This document shows, in pieces, positions 17,215-24,307 of a stretch of 57,052 bases of DNA; position 1 is the first letter of the stretch; the number at the start of each line of letters is the position of its first letter. The DNA lies in assembly GCA_009837445.1 (NCBI GenBank), contig VXTM01000026.1:68470-125521 (forward strand), given 5' to 3'. The notes beneath the pieces were generated by a model that was given only the letters and a program-made list of their open reading frames with translations, did no database searches and had not been told where the DNA came from. A program made the position numbers and the translations under genes. The DNA comes from Acidimicrobiaceae bacterium (lineage in GTDB: Bacteria > Actinomycetota > Acidimicrobiia > Acidimicrobiales > Aldehydirespiratoraceae).

Positions 17215-17792
17215 GACCGGCGAGGCCCGATGGTTAGACCGGTGGAGACCTCGCCCGGGCTCGGCGGCGGATGCGGAGCCTCGGTGTGCTCCTCCATCTC
17301 GACTCTCCGGAAGTCGATCCAGTGCTCGCGCAGCGACACCTCGATACGGCGGGTGACGGTGTCGTCGGCGGCTGTGCACCCGTTGCAGGTGCCGTGCATC
17401 CGAAGCCGCACCACGCCGTCGCTGACCGAGAGCACCTCGACCTCGCCCCCGTGGGAGTGGATGTAGGGACGCACCTCGTCCAGGGCCAGCTGGATGACCC
17501 GCTCGGCGGCGGCCGCGTCGGTGTCGGTGCCGAGGCCGTAGGTGGCCAGCAGCTCGCCCACGACGGGATCCAGGGCGGCCTGTTCCAGGAACAGTTCGCC
17601 GCGCCACTGCCGCACCATCTCGACGAAGCGGCCCAGCCCCTCCCGGTGGTAGGCGTCGAGCCAGTCCAGCAGCTCCTCGGCGTCGGCGGCCACCCGCTGG
17701 TCGCCGCACTCGAGCAGCCGGGTGGCTAGCTCGGACGCCCGCTCGAGGATCTCGCCGTAGGCCAGCTCGTCGGGCGCCCCCGGCTCGCTCAA
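17211..17792 (-). CDS. NifU C-terminal-domain protein
   Basis: A 193-aa protein. The last ~90 residues hold a NifU-like domain: VIQLALDEVRPYIHSHGGEVEVLSVSDGVVRLRMHGTCNGCTAADDTVTRRIE, with the C-x-x-C (CNGC) that carries a transferable [4Fe-4S] cluster. The N-terminal ~95 residues are helical. It probably supplies or repairs Fe-S clusters of the hydrogenase small subunit. TTG 17792 overlaps the upstream stop (TTGA), so translation is coupled; no ATG lies near. NifU-like genes are a known part of actinobacterial-type hydrogenase operons. Confidence 0.85.
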   Translation of the reverse strand: MSEPGAPDELAYGEILERASELATRLLECGDQRVAADAEELLDWLDAYHREGLGRFVEMVRQWRGELFLEQAALDPVVGELLATYGLGTDTDAAAAERVIQLALDEVRPYIHSHGGEVEVLSVSDGVVRLRMHGTCNGCTAADDTVTRRIEVSLREHWIDFRRVEMEEHTEAPHPPPSPGEVSTGLTIGPRRS

Positions 17793-18451
17793 CGGGACAC
17801 CTCATGGCGGACCATGCCGAGGACCTCGTCCACGGCGTCCTCAACCGGCTGCGAGAAGCCCCAGCCGAACTCGCTCTCGGCCGGCTCCACCTCGATGACC
17901 ACCGTGTCGTCGGGGAGCGCATTCCAGTGCCGGCACACGGCCAGGGTGTGGTCCAGGTCGACGATGCCGCCCACCGCCTCGCCCAGGCGTTCGTGCACCT
18001 CGTCGGGGTCGGGCTCGGGCAGCTCGGCGAGCGCGTAGCGCCGGACCGTTCCGGGCGGTCCGGTGCCCCGGGGCATGCATCCGAGCAGCACCACCCGTCC
18101 GGGTTGCAGTTCCTGAAGACGGTGCATGACGCGGTGCGCGGCGTAGGACAGGTCTTCGAGCACCACGCCGTCGGGCCAGGCCAGCGTGGCGGCCCGGGCC
18201 AACCAGTTCGTGCCGAAGTCGAGGTCGCGCAGCCAGGGCAGGCCGATGCCTCCCACCAGCGTGCAGCCCGGCTCGGCCTCACCCCGCCCGGGCTTCACCT
18301 GGGCGCCGGGACCCAGCAGCGTGTCGAGTACCTCGTCCCGCCCGGCCCACGTTGCCGGCGTCACCGGCGGGTCCGCGCCCGCAGGGAGGTCAGCGGGGGG
18401 TGTCGCCTGGGCTGGAGGGTTGTCGGGAGTGCCGTCGGATGCGGCCCGCAT
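17789..18451 (-). CDS. Divergent hydrogenase-maturation-protease-like protein
   Basis: A 220-aa protein with a Pro/Ala-rich N-terminal ~40 residues. The core GCTLVGGIGLPWLRDLDFGTNWLARAATLAWPDGVVLEDLSYAAHRVMHRLQ ... RVVLLGCMPRG resembles the Rossmann-like M52 fold, but G-I-G-L-P-W-L-R-D-L-D-F-G replaces the usual G-N-x-L-x-x-D-D-G-x-G. Metal ligands may be changed, so it could be a non-proteolytic chaperone of the large subunit. ATG 18451 shares a base with the large-subunit stop (TGATG), implying tight coupling with it. A canonical M52 protease is three genes downstream. Confidence 0.6.
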   Translation of the reverse strand: MRAASDGTPDNPPAQATPPADLPAGADPPVTPATWAGRDEVLDTLLGPGAQVKPGRGEAEPGCTLVGGIGLPWLRDLDFGTNWLARAATLAWPDGVVLEDLSYAAHRVMHRLQELQPGRVVLLGCMPRGTGPPGTVRRYALAELPEPDPDEVHERLGEAVGGIVDLDHTLAVCRHWNALPDDTVVIEVEPAESEFGWGFSQPVEDAVDEVLGMVRHEVSR

Positions 18452-20361
18452 CACTCCAGTGTGCACCCGCACGAGTTGACCTCGCGGGTTATGACCCCCC
18501 GGCCGGTGTCCATGTGGGTGGTGCACGGCATGCACGGATCGAAGCTGCGGATCGTCCGCAGGATGTCGATGCCCTTAATGTCGTCGTCCCCGACGCTCTC
18601 CAGGATCGGCGTTCCCATGATGGCCTGCTCGTAGGGGCCAGGGTTGTCGAAGGGGTCCCGGGGTGAGGCATTCCATGTGGACGGGGTGTTGATCTGGTAG
18701 TTGAGCAGGCGCCCCTTGTCCATGTGCATGTGGTGGGTCAGGTACCCCCGTCCGGCCTCCCAGAAACCGGCTGCCACCCGCTCGTCGCGGGGCACCTTGA
18801 ACGGCGTCGACACCCTCGTCTCACCCTTGCGCCAGTACTCGAAGGCCTGCATCAGGCAGATCATCCCGATAGCTGCGGTGAAGGCCACGCCGTAGGCCCG
18901 GCCCCGGTTCCGCTCGAAGGCGTTGAGCTTGGCGGGCACCCTCCAGAACAGCTCTGTCTCGGGCAGATCGTGCGCCGGCAGCAGCATGCGAAGACCGTCG
19001 CCGGTGGCCTCTATGTACGGGTTGTCGGGCAGCTGCTGGGCCATGGCGGTGGTCCACATTCGCCCGTACACCCCGGTCTCCATGGAGGTGCGGTCCCAGC
19101 GGGGTGCAGTGGCCCAGGAGTACTTGTCCTTGAAGTTCTTGCCCTCCGGGCGGGGGATGGTCTCCTTGTTCCAGGCGTGGTACGGCGATAGCGGGTTGCC
19201 GAGCGCGTCGGTGGGGAACGGTACGTTGCCGCTGCCGTTGCCGCTGCCGTTGCCGTTGGTGGTCCAGTCCTCGTAGTAGGAGTGCTCGACGAACTCCTCG
19301 ATGCCCATGTTGATCTCGGTGAGCTTGGTGGTGAGGAGTTCGCCCTCCTTGATGATCCCCGGTGCCGAGTAGCGGGCCTGGCCCCAGGCGTCGATGTTTG
19401 CGTAGGTGGCGTCGTAGACCTCGAGGTCGTCCCAGATGCCCGTCTGGATCAGGTTCGACGGTCGCAGGCCCACATCGGAGTAGGCCGGGTTGGCCTCCAG
19501 GAAGAAGTCGCAGATGTCGTCCCAGATCCCGGCCAGCCGCTTGGCGTAGTCGAAGATCAGGCCGAGGTTGGCGTAGTACTCGTTGAAGGTGGTGGTGCTG
19601 ACGGTGGTGGACACCCCGCCGGGCACGAGTGTGGAGGGGTGCGGGTACTTGCCGTACATCAGCGTGCACATCTTGCGTGCGATGCGGGTGTACTCCAGCG
19701 ACTCCAGGTAGATGGAGCCCTCCAGCGGGTTGAATCCATCCATGATGTCCTTGATGGTGACGTACCCGTGGACGTCGGCGTGCGGGGCCAGGGTCCTGGA
19801 GGCCAGCTCCACCAGTTCGGGGTTGGTGACCGACACGATGGCCGTGGAGTAGTCGGGCCCGGCCAGCAGCCCGAGATGCAGCGGATGGTCGTAGAACATC
19901 TCGGCCACCTCGCCCAGGTTGCGCACGCACACGCCGAGGGGCGGGGGCTTTATCCCGAAGGCCATCTCGATGGCCAGCGACGACACCGAGGCGTGCACTC
20001 CGCCGCACACCCCGCAGGCCCTCGACGAGATGTCGATGGCGTCGCGGGGGTCGCGGCCCTTGAGGATGATCTCGTAGCCGCGGAACAGCATGGCCATGGA
20101 GTGGGCCTCGACTGCGGTGCGGGTCTCGAGGTCGAGCACGGTGTGGACGGCCAGCGCGCCCGCGACCCGGGTGACCGGGTCGATGCTCCACTCCCGCAGG
20201 CGGGGCGGGGCGGCCAGCGCGCCGGCACTGCGGCGGTTCAGCGCGCCCCGGACGAAGTCCCGCGGCTCGGCGACCGCTACCGCGTACGGGTCGTTGATGC
20301 CGTCAACTAGGCGGGCCTTGCCGTTGTCGTCGAAGGTGATGGGCAGGTTCTTGAAGCACAT
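18451..20361 (-). CDS. hhyL: [NiFe] hydrogenase large subunit, actinobacterial-type (group 1h/5-like)
   Basis: A 636-aa catalytic subunit. The L1 motif R-A-C-G-V-C-G-G-V-H gives C116 and C119; the L2 motif D-P-C-M-P-C-T-T-H gives C610 and C613; together these four thiolates hold the NiFe(CN)2CO site. After H616 a 20-residue tail including CGC is removed by the M52 protease. REWSIDPVTRVAGALA and GKYPHPSTLVPGGV resemble what I recall of high-affinity group 1h uptake enzymes. A glycine/asparagine/serine run (GNGSGNGSGN) near residue 370 is a loop insertion. No UGA occurs at L1 or L2, so this is not a [NiFeSe] enzyme. Cytosolic, no signal. Confidence 0.92.
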   Translation of the reverse strand: MCFKNLPITFDDNGKARLVDGINDPYAVAVAEPRDFVRGALNRRSAGALAAPPRLREWSIDPVTRVAGALAVHTVLDLETRTAVEAHSMAMLFRGYEIILKGRDPRDAIDISSRACGVCGGVHASVSSLAIEMAFGIKPPPLGVCVRNLGEVAEMFYDHPLHLGLLAGPDYSTAIVSVTNPELVELASRTLAPHADVHGYVTIKDIMDGFNPLEGSIYLESLEYTRIARKMCTLMYGKYPHPSTLVPGGVSTTVSTTTFNEYYANLGLIFDYAKRLAGIWDDICDFFLEANPAYSDVGLRPSNLIQTGIWDDLEVYDATYANIDAWGQARYSAPGIIKEGELLTTKLTEINMGIEEFVEHSYYEDWTTNGNGSGNGSGNVPFPTDALGNPLSPYHAWNKETIPRPEGKNFKDKYSWATAPRWDRTSMETGVYGRMWTTAMAQQLPDNPYIEATGDGLRMLLPAHDLPETELFWRVPAKLNAFERNRGRAYGVAFTAAIGMICLMQAFEYWRKGETRVSTPFKVPRDERVAAGFWEAGRGYLTHHMHMDKGRLLNYQINTPSTWNASPRDPFDNPGPYEQAIMGTPILESVGDDDIKGIDILRTIRSFDPCMPCTTHMDTGRGVITREVNSCGCTLE

Positions 20362-20367
20362 TGCGGA

Positions 20368-21603
20368 CTAGCGGCCTCCCTCGTGAGAGTGCTGTTTGCG
20401 GGAGTAGAGCCGGTGGATCAGGCGCTCAGCCCCGACGGGCTGCGTCTTGTAGCGACCCCAGCCGCTGGGGAGGTCGCGGTCGTCGTGCCAGCGGGCCGAG
20501 CGCATCTTGTCGCTCTGGGACAGCTGGCGCATGCGCCGGATGAACCCGCCGAACACCCGGTTGGTGTTGGTGGACAGCATGGCGCCCGGGGGCCGCTCGT
20601 ACATGGGGGAGAACTTGTCGGGGAAGCCGGGCATGGTGCAGCCGATGCAGATGCCGCCCATGTTCATGCACCCGCCGTGGCCGTCGACGATGCCCCGCTC
20701 GGCGATGTTGCACTGCACGATCGGACCCCAGCACCCCAACTCGACCAGGCACTCCTTGTCGCCGTAGGAGTGGGCGAACACGCCCTCCTCGTAGTAGCCG
20801 GCCCGCGGGCAGTGGCGATGGACGGTCTCGGTGAACAGCCACGCGGGCCTCCCGAGCTCGTCGAACTCGGGCAGCGGCGCGAGGCCGTTGAGGAACAGCA
20901 GGGCCGCGGCGGCCGTCTCGGTGATGTTGTCGCCCACCGGGGAGCAGCCCGGGATGTTGATCACCGGCAGCCCCAGAGCCGACCGGTAGTCCTTGCCCAG
21001 GTGGTCCATGACGCCCATGGCGTTGGTGGGATTGCCGTGCGCGGCCGGGATGCCGCCCCAGCAGGCGCAGGTGCCGATCGACAGCACGGCGGCGGCGCCG
21101 GGAGCCAGGCGGTCGAGCCACTCCAGGCTGGTTATCTGGCGGCCGTCGGTGCGGTCCTCGCCGAGCCCCATCCAGTAGCCGTACTCGCCCGAGACGGTCT
21201 CGTCCATGATCGACCCCTCCCAGAAAATCAGGTAGGGGGCGTCGAGCTTGCCCTCGGCCGCCAGGCGGAGGTTCTCGGTCCACTCCGGCCCCGACTCCAC
21301 CGACAGCACCGTGTGGATGAGCTCGATGCGGGGCAGTCCCGGAACCCGGCCGGTCAGCAGGTCCTCGACCCTGGGGTGGGTGGCGCCGGATATGGCGATG
21401 GTGCAGCCGTCGCAGCTGGCACCCACGATCCAGAACAGGTAGGCCTTCTCCAGCGGCCCCTGGGAGACCAGCTCGGATCGCTTGGGCCGCAGGGGGCTGC
21501 GAAGGGCGACCGGCGCCAGCGGGTCGGCGGGGTCGGTGATGAGCGGCTTGGCCTCTAGTTCGCCGTGCGTCGAGCCCGGCACGACCTTGGTGTACTGAAC
21601 CAC
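20368..21603 (-). CDS. hhyS: [NiFe] hydrogenase small subunit
   Basis: A 411-aa electron-transfer subunit. C64-D-G-C67 begins the proximal-cluster site, with further cysteines in IGTCACWGG and IPGCSPVGDN; the medial/distal sites are HRHCPRAGY, ELGCWGPIVQCN and GGCMNMGGICIGCTMPGFP. No twin-arginine signal, so the enzyme is cytosolic or on the inner membrane face. The C-terminal ~60 residues are basic and may bind a partner. GTG 21603 is chosen: GGGAGG precedes it by 8 bases, and the longer frame runs into the operator at 21654. It lies 6 bp before the large-subunit gene. Confidence 0.92.
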   Translation of the reverse strand: MVQYTKVVPGSTHGELEAKPLITDPADPLAPVALRSPLRPKRSELVSQGPLEKAYLFWIVGASCDGCTIAISGATHPRVEDLLTGRVPGLPRIELIHTVLSVESGPEWTENLRLAAEGKLDAPYLIFWEGSIMDETVSGEYGYWMGLGEDRTDGRQITSLEWLDRLAPGAAAVLSIGTCACWGGIPAAHGNPTNAMGVMDHLGKDYRSALGLPVINIPGCSPVGDNITETAAAALLFLNGLAPLPEFDELGRPAWLFTETVHRHCPRAGYYEEGVFAHSYGDKECLVELGCWGPIVQCNIAERGIVDGHGGCMNMGGICIGCTMPGFPDKFSPMYERPPGAMLSTNTNRVFGGFIRRMRQLSQSDKMRSARWHDDRDLPSGWGRYKTQPVGAERLIHRLYSRKQHSHEGGR

Positions 21604-21653
21604 GAAAGAAGCCTCCCAAGCGTGGACCTGCCAGCAGGAATGAAATCCTAACA

Positions 21654-21674
21654 CTAAGTGCGAATCGCATCTAG
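21654..21674. promoter_or_regulatory. Shared 21-bp palindrome, copy 1 (hydrogenase/hyp divergent promoter)
   Basis: Left arm ctaagtgcg, spacer aat, right arm cgcatctag: seven of nine positions are complementary. It lies 51 bases upstream of the small-subunit GTG and 55 before the ATG at 21729, so it can control both divergent operons. The same arms recur at 31908 and 39390. Confidence 0.7.
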
Positions 21675-21728
21675 CAGCGGCCTTGGGCTAAGCTGCGCCG
21701 ACTACCGTCGTGGCTTGCGGGAGGGTCC

Positions 21729-21983
21729 ATGTCGACAGGATGGGTCATCGGCTACGTGATCGGGGGCGTCCTGATCCTGGCCGTGGTCGTGCTACTGCTG
21801 CTCATGATCCGCGGCGCCCACGGTGCCGCCGTGAAGGCCGAGGCGATCCTGGCCGCGCTGAAGGAGTCCCGCGACAACACCGCTCCGTTGTGGGCCGTCA
21901 ACGACGTCAACTCCGCGATAGAGCGGATCACCGCGGGGGCGGGCGCGGTCCGCGAGCATCTCGCCTCGAAGGACGGGGGCTGA
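21729..21983 (+). CDS. Small single-pass membrane protein A1
   Basis: An 84-aa protein: one N-terminal helix (residues 5-26, WVIGYVIGGVLILAVVVLLLLMI) then a soluble amphipathic tail (GAAVKAEAILAALKESRDNTAPLWAVNDVNSAIERITAGAGAVREHLASKDGG). A GGGAGG site precedes ATG 21729. First gene of the plus-strand hydrogenase-maturation operon. The tail aligns with that of 39451-39699 (AEDILEHGLGLDQNLEPLPAVADTRDLVSAAKGLAVRY): shared A-E-x-I-L, N-x-x-P-L-x-A-V and spacing. Function unknown; a membrane anchor or partner of the cytosolic hydrogenase is the simplest idea. Confidence 0.75.
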   Translation: MSTGWVIGYVIGGVLILAVVVLLLLMIRGAHGAAVKAEAILAALKESRDNTAPLWAVNDVNSAIERITAGAGAVREHLASKDGG

Positions 21984-21985
21984 CG

Positions 21986-22261
21986 ATGAGCACCAACGCG
22001 CTCTGGTGGCTCACCCTGGCACTGGGTCTGGTGGTCTGCCTGGTGGCGGTGCTGCTGCTGCAGATCTTCTACCGCAAGGTGCGCCGCATCGAGACAGGCG
22101 CAGACGCCATCTGGGAGACGGGCAAGCAGGTGGCCCGAAACACCGCCACCACCTGGATGTTGCATCAGACCACCGTCCGCCTGGACGCCTTCACCGAGGA
22201 GGCGCTCAAGCACGACGCCTTCCTTGACGAAGCCCTTGCACCGGCAGGGGGTGACGACTGA
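21986..22261 (+). CDS. Small single-pass membrane protein B
   Basis: A 91-aa protein with one N-terminal helix (WWLTLALGLVVCLVAVLLLQIFY) and a cytosolic tail KVRRIETGADAIWETGKQVARNTATTWMLHQTTVRLDAFTEEALKHDAFLDEALAP. One Cys lies inside the helix. It begins 2 bases after the previous stop and shares a base with the next start (TGATG), so it is tightly coupled. No paralogue of this one is present in the second set at 39.4 kb. Family not recognised. Confidence 0.72.
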   Translation: MSTNALWWLTLALGLVVCLVAVLLLQIFYRKVRRIETGADAIWETGKQVARNTATTWMLHQTTVRLDAFTEEALKHDAFLDEALAPAGGDD

Positions 22262-22524
22262 TGCGGACGCTCCTCATCGTGCTGACTGTGGTCGAGATCG
22301 TGGTGTTCGTCGGGGCCCTGGCGGTGTACCTGATCGCCATAGCCCGCTCGCTCCGGCGCATCTCGCAGTCGTTGGGCAAGGTCACCTTCGGCGTGAGGGC
22401 CATCGAGACCCAGTGCGCCTCCGTCGGACCGTCGGTCACCCGGGTGAACGAGCAGCTGACCGTCATCGCCGGCGCCCTCGAGGGAGTGTCGGTCAAGGCT
22501 GAGCGCCTCGGCGCCGGATCGTGA
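22261..22524 (+). CDS. Small single-pass membrane protein A2
   Basis: An 87-aa protein with one N-terminal helix (LLIVLTVVEIVVFVGALAVYLIAIA) and a tail LRRISQSLGKVTFGVRAIETQCASVGPSVTRVNEQLTVIAGALEGVSVKAERL. The tail aligns with 39716-39976 (LRAVNDSLGNITSGVRSIAQRTAPLGELLTPVKTDLEAVADTLEAV): S-L-G-x-x-T-x-G-V-R-x-I and L-x-x-V are shared, so they are paralogues. The tail pattern resembles the helical DUF948-type membrane-tethered proteins. Located between the membrane set and the regulators of the hydrogenase locus. Confidence 0.72.
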   Translation: MRTLLIVLTVVEIVVFVGALAVYLIAIARSLRRISQSLGKVTFGVRAIETQCASVGPSVTRVNEQLTVIAGALEGVSVKAERLGAGS

Positions 22525-22919
22525 GCACCCCGGCGGCGTCACCCAAGTCCGATGCGGTGGCTGCCCTCTACTGGCGCAGCGAGATCCTCCAGGTCATGTA
22601 CTGGCTGCGGGGCGAGGGGTTCGGCGATGTGGTCGATCCCGGATTGATCGAGCGCTTCCTGGGGGTGGACGCCGCCATCGGCATGACCTACCTGGATCGT
22701 CTGGTCATCGAGGGCTATCTGGTGCGCGACGGCGACTGGTTCGCTCTGTCGGAGTTCGGCCTGGAGCGGGGCGCCCGGGAGTTCCAGGAGGCGTTCGCCG
22801 ACCTGACCAAGCCCACCCACGGCGAGTGCAGCGACGACTGCTGGTGCCATGCCTCCGTCGACGAGGCCGAGGCGTGCGTCGCGCAGCGCCTGCGTGACGG
22901 CCACGATCATGCCCACTGA
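22521..22919 (+). CDS. Winged-helix protein with Cys/His metal-binding tail
   Basis: A 132-aa protein. Residues ~10-85 look like a winged helix (AALYWRSEILQVMYWLRGEGF ... DAAIGMTYLDRLVIEGYLVRDGDWFALSEFGLERGAREF). The tail HGECSDDCWCHASVDEAEACVAQRLRDGHDHAH carries C-x3-C-x-C-H, another Cys and an HDHAH end: a plausible metal site. GTG 22521 overlaps the previous stop. In this operon it is a candidate nickel or redox sensor for the three palindromic operators, or alternatively a HypA-like zinc/nickel carrier. Both are inference. Confidence 0.65.
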   Translation: MSTPAASPKSDAVAALYWRSEILQVMYWLRGEGFGDVVDPGLIERFLGVDAAIGMTYLDRLVIEGYLVRDGDWFALSEFGLERGAREFQEAFADLTKPTHGECSDDCWCHASVDEAEACVAQRLRDGHDHAH

Positions 22920-23262
22920 GCCGGCCGACGGGCTCCCGCGGCGGTTCCTGCCCGCGTTCCTGCTGCTCGGCCTGGAGCGCGCCGGCACGTCCTACGGCTA
23001 CGAGCTCTACGAGACCGTCACGTCGCTGGGCCTGTCGGTGGACCTGGCCGCGGTCTATCGCGGGCTGCGGACCATGCAGCAGCGCGACCTAGTCACCTCG
23101 CAGTGGGTTCCGTCCCTCTCCGGACCGGATCGACGCCTGTACTCGCTCACCGAATCCGGACGGCAACAGGCCCGGGCCGCGGCCACCGAGCTGGCAGCGG
23201 TGCGCGACGGCCTTGTAGCCGCCCTGGAGCACTTCAGCACCCGCGACGGCGCTCCCGCATGA
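22909..23262 (+). CDS. PadR-family transcriptional regulator
   Basis: A 117-aa winged-helix protein: RRFLPAFLLLGLERAGTSYGYELYETVTSLGLSVDLAAVYRGLRTMQQRDLVTSQWVPSLSGPDRRLYSLTESGRQQ is the standard PadR N-terminal domain (G-Y-E-L, L-Y-R-x-L, R-x-Y-x-L-T-x-x-G). The usual C-terminal dimerisation helices are short. ATG 22909 overlaps the preceding gene by 11 bases and the next by four (ATGA). As the only classic DNA-binding regulator in the operon it is a good candidate for recognising the 21-bp palindromes. Confidence 0.85.
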   Translation: MPTEPADGLPRRFLPAFLLLGLERAGTSYGYELYETVTSLGLSVDLAAVYRGLRTMQQRDLVTSQWVPSLSGPDRRLYSLTESGRQQARAAATELAAVRDGLVAALEHFSTRDGAPA

Positions 23263-24038
23263 GGATCGCGGTCGCGGGCAAGGGCGGCGCCGGCAAGACC
23301 ACCATCTGCGCGACCGCGGCCCGGCTCATGGCCAGGTCGGGCCACCGGGTGGTGGCCATCGACGGCGACACCAACCCCAACCTGCACGCAGCCATCGGGG
23401 TCGAGACGGCCGCGGCGGCTCCGTTCCTGCCCACGTCGCTGGTGTCGCGCCGCTTCGACGGGCCGCGGCTGACGGCCCCGGTGGACGAGGTCCTCGACCG
23501 GCACAGCGTGCCCGCTCCCGACGGTGTTCGCCTCGTGCGCATGGGGATGCCCCAGCACGCCGACGAGGGCTGCATGTGTTCCGCGCACGCCACCGTGAGC
23601 GCCTTCCTCGCCGATCTCGGCGCCGCGCCGGGCATGGTCACACTGCTGGACCTCGAAGCGTCCCCGGAGCACCTGAGCCGGGGGACGGCCCGGCACTCCG
23701 ACGTGCTGCTGCTCGTGGCGGAGCCCTACTACCGGTCGCTGGAGGCGGTGAGGCTGCAGGCCTCGCTGGCGGCCGAGACCTCCATCGGCCGGGTGGCGGT
23801 GGTGGCCAACAAGTGCCGCCAGCCGTCGGACTTCGACGCCATCGAGGAGTACTGCCACCGCCACGGGCTGGAACTGGCCGGCGCCCTGCCCTGGTCGGAC
23901 GCCGTGCTCGACGCGGACGGCGCGTCCCGGCCCTTGCTCGACCACGCCCCCGGCGACCCGGTGGTCGGCGAACTCGACACGTTGTTCGGTGCTCTCGTGA
24001 CCGGGTCAGGGGTCGCACGAGCGGAGGCCGGCGTCTGA
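23259..24038 (+). CDS. CooC-like nickel-handling ATPase 1
   Basis: A 259-aa SIMIBI-class ATPase: MRIAVAGKGGAGKTT is the deviant Walker A, VVAIDGDTNPNL switch I, LLDLEASPEHLSRG switch II. The C-x-C of CooC is present as C105-M-C107 (in DEGCMCSAHATVSAFL). In CooC of CO dehydrogenase systems this motif binds nickel at the dimer interface and ATP hydrolysis drives its transfer. Here it is coupled to hypC (TGATG), implying nickel loading of the hydrogenase. Replaces the expected HypB position. Confidence 0.85.
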   Translation: MRIAVAGKGGAGKTTICATAARLMARSGHRVVAIDGDTNPNLHAAIGVETAAAAPFLPTSLVSRRFDGPRLTAPVDEVLDRHSVPAPDGVRLVRMGMPQHADEGCMCSAHATVSAFLADLGAAPGMVTLLDLEASPEHLSRGTARHSDVLLLVAEPYYRSLEAVRLQASLAAETSIGRVAVVANKCRQPSDFDAIEEYCHRHGLELAGALPWSDAVLDADGASRPLLDHAPGDPVVGELDTLFGALVTGSGVARAEAGV

Positions 24039-24307
24039 TGTGTGTCGGGATCCCCGCCCGGGTTGTCGAGCTGGAGTCCTCGGGTCCCCATACCGCCATC
24101 GTCGATGTGGACGGGGCGCAGCGGGAGGTCAACACCGTCATGGTCGACGACGAACCGCTCGCCGTCGGCGAGTGGGTGCTGCTGCACGTCGGGTTCGCCA
24201 TGTCCAAGATCGATGCGGCCGAGGCCGCCGACACGCTGGCGTTCATGCGGGAGCTCGGATCGGTGTACGACGAGGAGATCGAGGCCTTCACCAGCGACCT
24301 GCCATGA
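24038..24307 (+). CDS. hypC: Hydrogenase maturation chaperone HypC
   Basis: An 89-aa protein starting M-C-V-G-I-P-A-R-V-V, the invariant HypC/HybG N terminus whose Cys2 binds the Fe(CN)2CO precursor. VGEWVLLHVGFAMSKIDAAEA is the second conserved region of the beta-barrel. HypC shuttles between HypD, where the Fe(CN)2CO unit is built, and the large subunit. Starts inside the CooC stop (TGATG) and overlaps the SIS gene by four bases. Confidence 0.95.
   Translation: MCVGIPARVVELESSGPHTAIVDVDGAQREVNTVMVDDEPLAVGEWVLLHVGFAMSKIDAAEAADTLAFMRELGSVYDEEIEAFTSDLP

Noticed and set aside
16714..18282. A 522-aa minus-strand frame
   Set aside because: Only its last 166 codons (from ATG 17214) look like protein; the rest overlaps the NifU-like and M52-like genes in another frame.
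18451..20361. Selenocysteine in the hydrogenase large subunit ([NiFeSe] type)
   Set aside because: L1 and L2 both have ordinary Cys codons and the frame has no internal UGA.
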